Source: Echinicola soli (GTDB taxonomy: Bacteria > Bacteroidota > Bacteroidia > Cytophagales > Cyclobacteriaceae). Taken from it: 64,000 bases of DNA. This document shows positions 8,662-17,582 of this stretch, one piece after another. The translations under genes and the position numbers were made by a program. Below the pieces are notes generated by a model, which saw nothing but the letters and a program-made list of their open reading frames with translations, did not search any database and was not told the origin of the DNA. Position 1 is the stretch's first letter, and each line of letters begins with the position of its first letter. The stretch covers positions 5,397,501 through 5,461,500 of the forward strand of contig NZ_CP041253.1 in assembly GCF_006575665.1 (NCBI RefSeq), read 5' to 3'.

Positions 8662-9318
8662 TCAGATTGTGGAAGGAACTACGTGGTTGGAGGGAAGTGT
8701 CACCGAAACGGCAAATTCGGACTTCAAGCGTTGATCATGGGTGATGATGACCAAACTGGATTTGGATTTAAACTTTTGCCTTTTTAGGAGTTCAATGACA
8801 CCAAAGCAGTTTTTGTCGTCCAATGCAGAGGTTGGTTCGTCTGCCAGGAGCAGCTTTGGCTGGTTAATGACGGCCACGGCAATGGATGCCCGCTGCTGCT
8901 CTCCTTGGGATAACTGCCGAGGATAACGCTTGAGTTTATCCAACAGTCCCAGCCCCTTCAGGATCTCCTGGATGTGGCACGAATCCTGTGGTTTATTTGC
9001 CAAATACAGGATCATTTTCAGGTTTTCCTCCAATGTAAGCGACTGGATAAAATGGGGGCGTTGAAAAACGATCCCCACATGCTCTCCCCTAAAGGTATCC
9101 AGTCTCTTCCCGTGCAGTTGACAAATATCCGTATCCCCTATCTTAATACTACCGGTCTTTGGCCTCAATAAGCCCGCGATCAGATGCAAAAAGGTCGTTT
9201 TGCCCACACCAGAGTCTCCAAGAATCAGTAAATCAGCACCTTTCCGAACAGACAAGTCTGGAAATTCGAATTGGATGTCCCTGTTATATTCAAATGAAAC
9301 CGATTGGGTAATAAGCAT
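8662..9318 (-). CDS. ABC transporter ATP-binding protein (LolD/MacB type)
   Basis: A 218-aa ATPase with every diagnostic motif: Walker A GDSGVGKTT (about residues 34-42), Q-loop VFQRPHF, signature LSQGEQQRA, Walker B LLLADEPTSALD and H-loop IITHDQR. The size and signature fit the LolD/MacB/FtsE branch that pairs with FtsX-like permeases such as the gene 5 bp downstream. It is the first gene of the operon and its promoter carries the metal-type operator box. It energises the His-rich permease from the cytoplasmic side. Confidence 0.92.
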   Translation of the reverse strand: MLITQSVSFEYNRDIQFEFPDLSVRKGADLLILGDSGVGKTTFLHLIAGLLRPKTGSIKIGDTDICQLHGKRLDTFRGEHVGIVFQRPHFIQSLTLEENLKMILYLANKPQDSCHIQEILKGLGLLDKLKRYPRQLSQGEQQRASIAVAVINQPKLLLADEPTSALDDKNCFGVIELLKRQKFKSKSSLVIITHDQRLKSEFAVSVTLPSNHVVPSTI

Positions 9319-9340
9319 ATCTTCTATATTTGGAGTATTA

Positions 9341-9381
9341 CAAATCTAGGTATCAACATTTTTAAACGCAACTATGTTGCA
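9341..9381 (-). promoter_or_regulatory. Promoter and operator of the metal ABC operon
   Basis: On the minus strand a -7 TAGATTTG (9341-9348) is preceded after 20 nt by a -33 TTG (9369-9371). The -33 lies inside the palindrome CGCAACTATGTTGCA (9367-9381), the fifth copy of the TGCAAY-N3-RTTGCA box in this region. The overlap suggests direct repression. Confidence 0.75.
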
Positions 9382-9914
9382 ATTAATATATAGATATACC
9401 TTGAACAACATCCAAACACCATCACCAAGACTTCCTATAATCACTACACTTCACGTGTGGCACTGCCCTCACCGGCAGCATGGAAAACCGGAGCATGACA
9501 GGCCCGTTTGTCAGTGCCAAGACCAGGTGGCTGGGAAAGTATTTCCCTTTCGAAAAGGGGGATACCTGCCCCTGATGGGTGAGCAAGCTCTTTGCGTCGC
9601 TATACCCGGGAGAGTTCAGCAAAATTTTAATTAAATGCCCCACTCTCTGAAAGGGCTGACCAAGTGGGAGGTCATTTCCTTAGAGAAGAAAACGGTTTGT
9701 AATCCCTAAAGTATAAACAATGGCAGACGCACGCTGCCTACAGCCCCCGCCCTTGTCTCGGAGAACGGGATCTGCATATATCAAAGGAAAAGTTGGCTGA
9801 TCTTTCAGGAATCCCGCTGATCAGCCAGTTAAGTTCAATTTTACATAAGCTCTAGGTCCTAAAATTTACAGGACATTACTCTAAATAAACCGTAACACCT
9901 CTTCTCTGACCACG
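9382..9914. other. Intergenic stretch with no recognisable gene
   Basis: About 530 bp lie between the ABC promoter and the 3' end of the siderophore receptor gene. Short open frames exist on both strands but none has a signal peptide, motif or familiar composition. No RNA gene or strong repeat was recognised. Confidence 0.5.
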
Positions 9915-12266
9915 CTAAAACCTAACAGTAAGATTGGCTGCAAAATTAACAGGAGCCTGTGCCACACCATAGCTGGACCAGTATTTTTCGTTGGTCAGGT
10001 TATTGCCTTTCAGGCCAATTCTCCATGAGGACTGGTCGTAGAACACCGATGCATTGAGCAAGGAATAGGAAGGAATGGTGAACACATTGTCGCTGAACAA
10101 ATAATTCTCTCCCACAACATTTCCACCGATTCCAAAACCAAGTCCTTTGAGCTTATGTTGTAATGCATAGGACAGCCATAGGTTGGCCACATTTTCCGGT
10201 GCCCCCACGGCCTTATTCCCTTCGATGGCCTCATTGCTGGCCTTGACGATCCTATTGTCATTATAGGCATAGCCCCCGACGATATTAAGTCCCGCGGCCG
10301 GATTGGCGATCACCTCTATGTCAAAGCCCTTACTGACCTGCCGGCCATCTTGTACTGTAAAGCCATTGGCATTGGTCCTTACCGCATTGTCAATAGCGAT
10401 ATGGTAATAACTCACTGTGGCGGTCAATTTCTTATCAAACACTTCGGCTTTTATCCCTCCTTCTGCCTGCTCGGCATAAATAGGATCCAGCACGAGCTGG
10501 GAACCATCGGGCTGATTGGTAGGGGCCTGGTTTTGGAATCCGTTCATATAGTTTCCGAATACTGACACTTGGTTATTGATTAGTTGGTAAATCACCCCCA
10601 ACTTAGGAGAAAGTGAAGTCTGCTCATATCCTTCCACTGCTCCATTGTCCGGTCTGTTAAAGTGGTCCAAGCGTAAGCTTAGCATCGTAGACAGGCGGTC
10701 AGTAAGTTGGACCACATCGGTCACATAGGCACTGTAGGTATTGTCATTGGCACGGTGCCATCCAGGCCAATTTCCAGGCACCATGTGCGGATCCAGCTCC
10801 TGCTTTCTCAGCACCCTAAAGTCCGTTGTAACATCGACGGTATCGATAAATCCTGAAGTAGCGGCCTCACTTCTGGCATCCATAAACCTCAAGCTCACCC
10901 CTGCCAAAACCTTGTGGTGAATACTGCCTGTAGCAAATTCCCCGTTGATATTTTCCTGTATATTGGTGTAGCTATTATAAATCGGCCCCCAGTTTCCAAT
11001 GTTTCTTGCCGCCAGACTAGGCGAAAGCCATGTCGCATAATACTGGTAGCTATGGTCCACATCCTCCTCCACATATGAAAACAAGGTCGTCGATGTCCAT
11101 TTATCGCTTAATTTGTACTTGGCCTGGGTAAACAATTTGAGTGATGAAGTGGCTGCATTGGCATCCTCATGGAACATTGCCTTTCTATAGTCGATCTGAA
11201 GATCCTTGGGACTGGTCACTCCTGAATTCGGGGCATACCTCGAATAGAGGGTTCTCGTACTCTTTGAATTGAACATTTCGGCATCGAAGCTAAAAGAAAG
11301 TCTATCTGACACTGTATGTTTTAAGCTTGGGGCTACCAGAAAGGTATTGTTAAACCCATAGTCCAAAAAGCTCTTTTGTCGGTTTAGTGCTGTATTCAGC
11401 CTGAACAAGGTTGTTTTTTCTTTGTTCAGCGAAGTGTTGATATCAGCGGTAATACGGTGCAGGTTAAAGCTGCCGGTCGTATAGCCTATTTCTGTTCTAT
11501 TGATGTTCGTTGGCTTTTTGGTCACCAAATTGACCACTCCTCCGAAAGAGGAAACATTACTGCCAAACAAGGTCCCTGAAGGGCCTTTTAGCACCTCAAT
11601 CCGCTCCACGTTGGCGATATCCACACTTGATCGTCCCGTGGTGGTTTCCAGACCATTCCTGGAATTAATCCCTGTATTAAAGCCTCTTAAAGTCGCCGCA
11701 AATCCACCGGAAGGATATACCACGGGCACGACACCAGTAGCATTTCGGACACTTTGGTCGATATCCGTTACCACCTGCTCTTGTAGCAATTCCTTGGTCA
11801 CGACATTGTACACTTGTGGGTTTTCAAGATTGTCCAGCGGCATGCGCGCTACATAGTCGGTGGACTTATCGAAAAAGCGGTTTACCTTACTATCGGCTAC
11901 AACCACCTCCTGTAAGTCACTTCCATTATCATAAAGTACGATATTCCCCATATCCAAGCTTTCACCCGCTGCCAAATTTATCTCAATGGTCTTTCCTCCA
12001 TAACTCACATGGGAAATAGTCATTTGGTAATTCCCGTGGGGCAACCCTTTCATGCTGAATTCACCTCTTTCATCAGTCAAACTCCCTTTGTTCAGGCCTT
12101 TAAGATGGACATTCACAAAAGGAATGGGCTGGCCCTTACCATTGGTGATTTTTCCAAAAATGGCAGCTCCATTGTCTTGGGCAAGTGACCGGGGAGTTGC
12201 CCCAATCCAAATGACAACTATTAGAAACAGCATCCCAATAGTACGTCGTATAGCGTTTTGATTCAT
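9915..12266 (-). CDS. TonB-dependent siderophore receptor (FhuA/FecA-like) with CarboxypepD-like N-terminal domain
   Basis: A 783-aa receptor. A signal peptide (about residues 1-29, ending PRSLAQ) is followed by a CarboxypepD_reg-like domain at about 35-115 (IFGKITNGKGQPIPFVNVHL, TDERGEFSMKGLP), a TonB-box-like QEVVVAD, and a plug with RGFNTGINSRNG and EVLKGPSGTLFGSNVSSFGG. The barrel ends in ANLTVRF. The plug signatures fit TonB-dependent siderophore receptors for ferric hydroxamates or citrate. It has its own promoter with a candidate Fur box and no transporter genes adjacent. The ligand is unknown. Confidence 0.9.
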   Translation of the reverse strand: MNQNAIRRTIGMLFLIVVIWIGATPRSLAQDNGAAIFGKITNGKGQPIPFVNVHLKGLNKGSLTDERGEFSMKGLPHGNYQMTISHVSYGGKTIEINLAAGESLDMGNIVLYDNGSDLQEVVVADSKVNRFFDKSTDYVARMPLDNLENPQVYNVVTKELLQEQVVTDIDQSVRNATGVVPVVYPSGGFAATLRGFNTGINSRNGLETTTGRSSVDIANVERIEVLKGPSGTLFGSNVSSFGGVVNLVTKKPTNINRTEIGYTTGSFNLHRITADINTSLNKEKTTLFRLNTALNRQKSFLDYGFNNTFLVAPSLKHTVSDRLSFSFDAEMFNSKSTRTLYSRYAPNSGVTSPKDLQIDYRKAMFHEDANAATSSLKLFTQAKYKLSDKWTSTTLFSYVEEDVDHSYQYYATWLSPSLAARNIGNWGPIYNSYTNIQENINGEFATGSIHHKVLAGVSLRFMDARSEAATSGFIDTVDVTTDFRVLRKQELDPHMVPGNWPGWHRANDNTYSAYVTDVVQLTDRLSTMLSLRLDHFNRPDNGAVEGYEQTSLSPKLGVIYQLINNQVSVFGNYMNGFQNQAPTNQPDGSQLVLDPIYAEQAEGGIKAEVFDKKLTATVSYYHIAIDNAVRTNANGFTVQDGRQVSKGFDIEVIANPAAGLNIVGGYAYNDNRIVKASNEAIEGNKAVGAPENVANLWLSYALQHKLKGLGFGIGGNVVGENYLFSDNVFTIPSYSLLNASVFYDQSSWRIGLKGNNLTNEKYWSSYGVAQAPVNFAANLTVRF

Positions 12267-12277
12267 TTGTTAATTTT

Positions 12278-12329
12278 ATTTAGATTAATTATACTTAACG
12301 CAAAATTACTAATACAGACCGCTATCCAA
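12278..12329 (-). promoter_or_regulatory. Promoter with candidate Fur box for the siderophore receptor
   Basis: On the minus strand a -33 TTG (12327-12329) and -7 TAATTTTG (12301-12308) are 18 nt apart. Four bases downstream lies the 19-bp AT-rich element at 12278-12296, read as ATTTAGATTAATTATACTT on the plus strand. It matches the reverse complement of the element upstream of the second Xus-like operon at about 15 of 19 positions. Position over the transcription start fits a repressor. Fur is inferred. Confidence 0.6.
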
Positions 12330-12487
12330 TGTAATAATGACAAAAAACAAGATTGATTTTTTCTATCATTTTTAATTACCACGACAATATCATAATCTTC
12401 TTGTTTTTCAATTCTGAGGGTATTAAAAAAATCCTCTTGTCAATGCTCTTAAAAAATTAATACAAAAGGTATTGAAATATTGTTTTT

Positions 12488-12506
12488 ATTTAAAATTAAT
12501 CCAAAT
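12488..12506 (+). promoter_or_regulatory. Candidate Fur box upstream of the ECF sigma/Xus-like operon
   Basis: ATTTAAAATTAATCCAAAT matches the element at 27079-27097 at 17 of 19 positions and is a loose inverted repeat. It lies 94 bp upstream of the sigma gene start. No clear -7 hexamer was found beside it, so the promoter itself is not assigned. Confidence 0.5.
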
Positions 12507-12600
12507 AAATTTTGTCAATTAAATACCAATGGTTAGACTTGCGGTAATTTAGACCAATTACAAATAACATAAGCTAGCCAGTCACCTTAATCATCGACCA

Positions 12601-13146
12601 TTGCTTCACGCTGCAGAAAATACCAACGACAAGGATTTGGATATACGATCTGAAGAAGGATTTGAAAAGGTTTACCGTATGCATTCCGAAAAGCTTTGTG
12701 CCCTTGCCATCAGTATGGTAGGCGATATTTCATTGGCCGAGAACATTGTCCATGATGTATTTTTATCCATTTGGAACAGAAGGGACCATTTGGTAGTCGA
12801 AGGACCAATGGAACATTATTTGACCAGGGCAGTAAAACTAGCAGCAATGGACTCCTTACGAAAAAAGGCCCTTCACCAAAAAAAGTTGGTGCGCCACTTT
12901 CAAAACAGGGAAGTCCAAAGCCACTGTACCGAGGAAAGACTCAACTTCGAGAGTCTCCGTCAGCATGTTGGCCTTCTAGTGGGCAAGCTCCCCTCCAAAT
13001 GCCGTGAAATCTTCCATCTTAGCCGGGAAATGGGCTGGACCAACAGGAAAATAGCCGCTACACTTCTAATTTCTGAAAGGACGGTAGAAGCCCATCTTTA
13101 TAAGGCCTTAAAATTTTTAAAGAAGAACCTGTCGGAACAACCTTAA
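12601..13146 (+). CDS. ECF RNA polymerase sigma factor (FecI-like), TTG start
   Basis: A 181-aa ECF sigma factor. Region 2 spans about residues 22-90 (FEKVYRMHSEKLCALA, AENIVHDVFLSIW). Region 4 is near residues 115-175, with LPSKCREIFHLSREMGWTN and the helix-turn-helix RKIAATLLISERTVEAHLYKA. No in-frame ATG lies between the preceding stop (12565) and the start of region 2, so the TTG at 12601 is the likely start. It heads the operon anti-sigma, TBDR, DUF4374 and PepSY, as in iron-responsive FecI/FecR surface signalling, and a candidate Fur box lies upstream. It probably activates its own operon or distant receptors in response to ligand binding. Confidence 0.88.
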   Translation: MLHAAENTNDKDLDIRSEEGFEKVYRMHSEKLCALAISMVGDISLAENIVHDVFLSIWNRRDHLVVEGPMEHYLTRAVKLAAMDSLRKKALHQKKLVRHFQNREVQSHCTEERLNFESLRQHVGLLVGKLPSKCREIFHLSREMGWTNRKIAATLLISERTVEAHLYKALKFLKKNLSEQP

Positions 13147-13254
13147 TCCTTTGATCTTCCACACAGCTCCAAGTCCTGCACAAAATTTTTCTCTGCAAGT
13201 AAGTACTAGCCCCCACTTGTACAACTTGTCTATAGTAGCGCAAAATCGACACGT

Positions 13255-13860
13255 ATGAAAATCACTCCGGAACTATTTGAAAAATACCTTGCCGGCCAAT
13301 GCAGCCGCAAAGAAGAACCGCTGGTGGAGCAATGGTTAAATAATGACAGCCAAGAGCTGCCCCCTGTTTCCAAGGCATTAACCTCGACCATGTCAGCTTC
13401 GATTTGGAACAGGCTTGATAAAAACAAAAAATCCCGGTCTACCCAAGACATCTCCCTTCACCAACGTATCATCCGCTATGCGGCAGTAGCCTGTTTTGTA
13501 CTTGGCTCCTTTTATCTGGGATACTTAGTGAAGCCAGAAACTCCACCAAATTCCTACCAACAGGTGATGGCCCAAGCCATAGATGAAATGCTGTACCTCA
13601 GCAGTAGTCCTGAGTCAATTAAAAAAATATCCGCTGACAAATGTGAACTGGTGTTTTACGGAGTGGTGAGGATATATAACAATTCCCATGTTCCAAAACA
13701 GGTGGTTTGCGAAGGCAAAACCCTGACCGTGTCACCAGGGAAGGTCTCTTATTACCTAAACACCAAAACTCAGGGCTTCCGGAAGATCACCATCCGATCG
13801 GGTGAATTACTGTTCTACGACAAACAACTTAAAAATTCTCCTATTAGCATCTGCGTATAA
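13255..13860 (+). CDS. Short FecR-like anti-sigma protein
   Basis: A 201-aa protein. The N-terminal cytosolic part (FEKYLAGQCSRKEEPLVEQWL, residues 8-28) matches the anti-sigma segment of FecR proteins. One membrane helix follows at about residues 74-92 (YAAVACFVLGSFYLGYLV). The periplasmic part of about 105 residues is much shorter than the roughly 200 residues of usual FecR/DUF4974 proteins, and keeps only a beta-rich section (KTLTVSPGKVSYYLNTK). It lies between the ECF sigma and the receptor, and its stop overlaps the receptor start (TAATG), suggesting translational coupling. The role as anti-sigma is inferred from position and the N-terminus. Confidence 0.72.
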   Translation: MKITPELFEKYLAGQCSRKEEPLVEQWLNNDSQELPPVSKALTSTMSASIWNRLDKNKKSRSTQDISLHQRIIRYAAVACFVLGSFYLGYLVKPETPPNSYQQVMAQAIDEMLYLSSSPESIKKISADKCELVFYGVVRIYNNSHVPKQVVCEGKTLTVSPGKVSYYLNTKTQGFRKITIRSGELLFYDKQLKNSPISICV

Positions 13861-16235
13861 TGACCATACGATATTTCCTTACTATTCTTTTTTTGCTGCA
13901 GGCTATCACCAATGGCATGGCCCAGAACCATTCGGCTGTTTTAACCGGGACGGTGTATCAAGAGGATGGCACCCCCTTACCCGGCATCATCATCAAACTG
14001 GAAGGGACCCAAATGGGAACCGTTACCGATGAAAACGGACTGTTTTTGCTAAAAGGAATCCCACCGGGAAAACAAACCGTTTCATGTTCGGCCATGGGCT
14101 ATACTGCCCAAAATAAGGAAGTAACCATCCACGCACATACCAAAACCTCACTTACCTTTTATCTAAAAGAAAATGGCCAACAGCTCAATGAAGTGATCGT
14201 TTTCGGCAAATCAGAGGCCACCCTTCTCCGCGAATCTGCAAAGGCCGTAACAGTGGTGGACACCAAAGAGGCCAAACTCCAGACCGCAGACCTGGGAGAA
14301 GTCCTCAGCACTGTATCGGGGGTAAACGTCCGAAGATCGGGAGGCCTGGGTTCATCAAACCGCTTTTCCCTGAACGGGCTTACCGATGACCAGATTCGTT
14401 TTATGCTGGACGGCATACCGCTGGACATCATGGGATATAGCTCTGGCATTGCCAATGTACCGGTAAACTTGGTTGAGCGAGTAGAAATCTACAAAGGGGT
14501 AGTTCCTGTGGACCTGGGAGCGGATGCCCTTGGCGGTGCCGTCAACCTGGTGTCCAACACCAGCATTGACGACAGCAAAGGAGCAGTATCCTACCAAATC
14601 GGTTCCTTTGGCACACACCGTCTATCCCTTGAAGGCCAAAGCAACACCAATACAAAAGGCATGTATGTCCGGGGTAGTGGCTACTACGACTATGCCAAAA
14701 ACAATTACCTGGTAGATGTAGAAGTCGTCGGAGGCGGTGGAAAACTGTACGATGCTACCCTGCCACGTTTTCATGATTCCTACAAAAGCTACGGGCTACG
14801 GGGAACGGTAGGCTGGGTAGATCAAGCCTGGGCAGACGAGTTCTCGTTAGAACTGTTTGCCAACCGCACCTATCGCGATATCCAAAACAACAATGTCATG
14901 TCCATCGTCTATGGCGAAGTGACCAGCCAAAATGCCAACGAAGGCGCTTTGCTGCGTTATCGCCAAGAGTTAGAGGGGATCAATATCAACTTTGCCGCCG
15001 GATACACCTTTGACCAAGTGACCTTTGTCGATACGAGCCGCTATATCTACACCTGGTATGGCGATGTGGTCAGGAATGCAAATGGCGAGCCCAGGGAGCG
15101 CTCTCCCGGAGAGCTCGGGCAAGCGACCGACCGCCAAATCTGGGACCATAATACCTATGCCCGCCTTGGCTTGGAGTATCAGCTGGGGCCACAGCACCTT
15201 TTACGGTTATCTTCTGCCCCCACCTATGTCTCTCGATCTGGGAACGAAAGGTGGGACGAAGAAAACGAGCTGATCGATCCGCTCAATGAAATAAACACGC
15301 TTTTCACTTGGGTAAATGGTCTGGAATATCGCCTCCAATCCACTGACGAACGACTGGAAAACAGTCTCTTTGCCAAACACTACTTCCAAATGGTCCGGGC
15401 AGAAGAACCTACCAACACACTTGGGGTGACACGAAATATGGACAGGGAAGCGCATAATTCTGGTTTTGGGAACAGCATGCGTTACCACCTACACCCACAG
15501 TGGATGCTCAAGGCCTCCTATGAATGGGCCACGCGTTTGCCGCGTCCCCAAGAAATATTTGGAAACGGTAGATTAATCCTCCCCAACCTGTCCCTGAAAC
15601 CTGAAAGAAGCCACAATGTGAACCTGGCCATTCATTTTTCAAATCCCCAAGGTTCGCCTGGATCTTGGGAATTTTCACTGAACGGTTTTTTACGAGGTAC
15701 CGACCAGCTCATTTTACTGCTTGGCAACAACGAGGTATTCAGCTATCAAAATGTGTTTGCAGCCCGCTCAATGGGCGTTGAGGCCAATGCTTTTTGGCAA
15801 TCAGCCAACGAACGCCTACAGGTTACGGCCAATACTACCGTACAGGACTTCAGGAACCGATCCTCAAAAGGCGACTTTGGTCCCTACGCCGGTGATCGTA
15901 TTCCAAACCGACCCTATTTCTTCATCAACAACAGTTTTGGCTATAACATCCCAAAACTGCTTTCCAATGAGGGGAACCTGCACCTATTTCTAAAAAACCG
16001 CTATGTGCACGAGTTTTATAAGGGATGGGAAAGTGTTGGCCTCAAAAGGTTCAAGGCCATCATTCCGGCACAATTTATCCAGCATGCAGGTGCCACCTAC
16101 CAAATGCCCTTCAAGGGAATCCAGACCTCACTGACCGCTGAAGCGCATAACCTTACCAATGCTGAAGTCTATGATTTCTTTGGGGTCCAAAAGCCCGGAA
16201 GGGCCTATTATCTAAAGCTTACCACGACATTTTAA
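13860..16235 (+). CDS. xusA: XusA-like TonB-dependent receptor, copy 1
   Basis: A 791-aa receptor with signal peptide (residues 1-21), CarboxypepD_reg_2 domain (about 25-105; TGTVYQEDGTPLPGIIIKL, TDENGLFLLKGIPPG), TonB-box-like LNEVIVFG and a plug with RSGGLGSSNRFSLNG and VPVDLGADALGGAVNLV. It ends in KLTTTF. It overlaps the anti-sigma stop by one base and is followed by DUF4374 and PepSY genes. This order matches the Bacteroides thetaiotaomicron xenosiderophore system XusABC, so import of a foreign ferric siderophore is the likely role. The symbol is by architecture and synteny; the ligand is unknown. Confidence 0.85.
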   Translation: MTIRYFLTILFLLQAITNGMAQNHSAVLTGTVYQEDGTPLPGIIIKLEGTQMGTVTDENGLFLLKGIPPGKQTVSCSAMGYTAQNKEVTIHAHTKTSLTFYLKENGQQLNEVIVFGKSEATLLRESAKAVTVVDTKEAKLQTADLGEVLSTVSGVNVRRSGGLGSSNRFSLNGLTDDQIRFMLDGIPLDIMGYSSGIANVPVNLVERVEIYKGVVPVDLGADALGGAVNLVSNTSIDDSKGAVSYQIGSFGTHRLSLEGQSNTNTKGMYVRGSGYYDYAKNNYLVDVEVVGGGGKLYDATLPRFHDSYKSYGLRGTVGWVDQAWADEFSLELFANRTYRDIQNNNVMSIVYGEVTSQNANEGALLRYRQELEGININFAAGYTFDQVTFVDTSRYIYTWYGDVVRNANGEPRERSPGELGQATDRQIWDHNTYARLGLEYQLGPQHLLRLSSAPTYVSRSGNERWDEENELIDPLNEINTLFTWVNGLEYRLQSTDERLENSLFAKHYFQMVRAEEPTNTLGVTRNMDREAHNSGFGNSMRYHLHPQWMLKASYEWATRLPRPQEIFGNGRLILPNLSLKPERSHNVNLAIHFSNPQGSPGSWEFSLNGFLRGTDQLILLLGNNEVFSYQNVFAARSMGVEANAFWQSANERLQVTANTTVQDFRNRSSKGDFGPYAGDRIPNRPYFFINNSFGYNIPKLLSNEGNLHLFLKNRYVHEFYKGWESVGLKRFKAIIPAQFIQHAGATYQMPFKGIQTSLTAEAHNLTNAEVYDFFGVQKPGRAYYLKLTTTF

Positions 16236-16259
16236 CTATAACTATCCAAATAAATCAAT

Positions 16260-17534
16260 ATGAACAAGATGCATTTATCCATGACAAACAAAAAGAACGT
16301 GGCCAAACGCTACAAAAATCAGTTTTTCCGTCTTTTTGCGCTATTGCTATCGCTCGCTACTTTTTCCTGTAACGACGATGAGATAGACAACAATGGTAAC
16401 CAAATCGAGGAAGGAAAAGACCTCTATGCTATATTTTACCGGGTAAACACTCCTGATGGACGGTTGCACTACACCACATTGGTGAATGACCTGATGACCG
16501 CTGAGGTAGATCCTTCCAAGGCCATCGAAACCGCTGGTAACGCCCGCTTTTTCGCGCCTGAATCCGAAGGATACTTTACCATCGGCGATCCTGCAGACTA
16601 TAGTCTTACCCGTTATGACATCACTGAAGACAACGAAATATGGGAAGGCCAGAAGTTTTCCATGGCCAATGAAGGGGTCACCGATCTTCAGAACCGTAAT
16701 ATCTTCCTGAGCGAAACCAAAGCCTATTACATAGATTATACTCAAGGCCAGATCATCGTTTGGAATCCTGAAGAAATGGTAATCACCAAATCGTTTGACC
16801 TTCCTGAGCAATTGCGAGACGGCTATCAGGGTTATTGGACCGCAATGCCTTTTGACGAATTCCAAATTGTCGGCAACCGCCTTTATATTCCTGTAGGATG
16901 GCTTAACTGGGACAATGAAACCTACCTGGACAAAACAGGACTTGCCATTGTCGATATAGAAAACGATGCCATGATTTCCTATTCAGAAGACGACCGATGT
17001 CCCATGGCGGTTATGCCGGCCATCATGGAGAATGGAGATGCCTACTACGGCACCAGTTATTACCTTCCATTTGCCACACCTTCAAGGGAAAAGGAAGATT
17101 GCGGCTGTATCTTAAAAGTTGAGGCTGGCGCCGATGGCTTCGACCAGGACTATGATCCCAATTATATGGACCAAATAGATGGTTACCGTGTAGGCATCTC
17201 ATTGGGCAAGTCTCCCAAGGAAAACCACGGTTATGTGAGGGTATTGGATACCGATAAATTGGCTTGGTCTCCAGAACTGGACGGAAGGGACTACTATGGC
17301 TTGAGCTGGTTTACCTATGAAATCAACCTTCCAGAGCAAACGGTCGTAGGCAAAACCGACCTACCGTATGCAGGATCGTATGTGGGCTCCCCTTATTTTA
17401 TCGATGGACAAAACTATGGCAGTATCCAGAATGAAGATGGAAACTCCACCATCATCAATTATGCCCCTGATGGTTCCTATACAGAAGGCATCACCCTGCC
17501 CGGCTCATTAATGGGAATCCAAAAAGTGAGGTAA
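16260..17534 (+). CDS. xusB: XusB-like DUF4374 surface lipoprotein, copy 1
   Basis: A 424-aa lipoprotein. A basic N-terminus leads into a hydrophobic stretch ending LSLATFSC, with C37 lipidated; Met4 or Met8 are alternative starts. The mature part is the DUF4374 seven-bladed-propeller-type domain with repeated YSLTRYDI- and FYEINL-like strands. B. thetaiotaomicron XusB is a DUF4374 lipoprotein that binds ferric siderophores at the cell surface and hands them to XusA. The gene follows the receptor by 24 bp and precedes the PepSY reductase. The family is secure; siderophore binding is inferred from the system. Confidence 0.87.
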   Translation: MNKMHLSMTNKKNVAKRYKNQFFRLFALLLSLATFSCNDDEIDNNGNQIEEGKDLYAIFYRVNTPDGRLHYTTLVNDLMTAEVDPSKAIETAGNARFFAPESEGYFTIGDPADYSLTRYDITEDNEIWEGQKFSMANEGVTDLQNRNIFLSETKAYYIDYTQGQIIVWNPEEMVITKSFDLPEQLRDGYQGYWTAMPFDEFQIVGNRLYIPVGWLNWDNETYLDKTGLAIVDIENDAMISYSEDDRCPMAVMPAIMENGDAYYGTSYYLPFATPSREKEDCGCILKVEAGADGFDQDYDPNYMDQIDGYRVGISLGKSPKENHGYVRVLDTDKLAWSPELDGRDYYGLSWFTYEINLPEQTVVGKTDLPYAGSYVGSPYFIDGQNYGSIQNEDGNSTIINYAPDGSYTEGITLPGSLMGIQKVR

Positions 17535-17582
17535 GCTCCCCTCTTTTTTGAGACCATCAAAGAAATGAACATTAATCAATAG

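Noticed and set aside
9374..9643. Short frames on both strands between the ABC promoter and siderophore receptor
   Set aside because: No signal, motif or plausible operon position; one begins inside the operator box.
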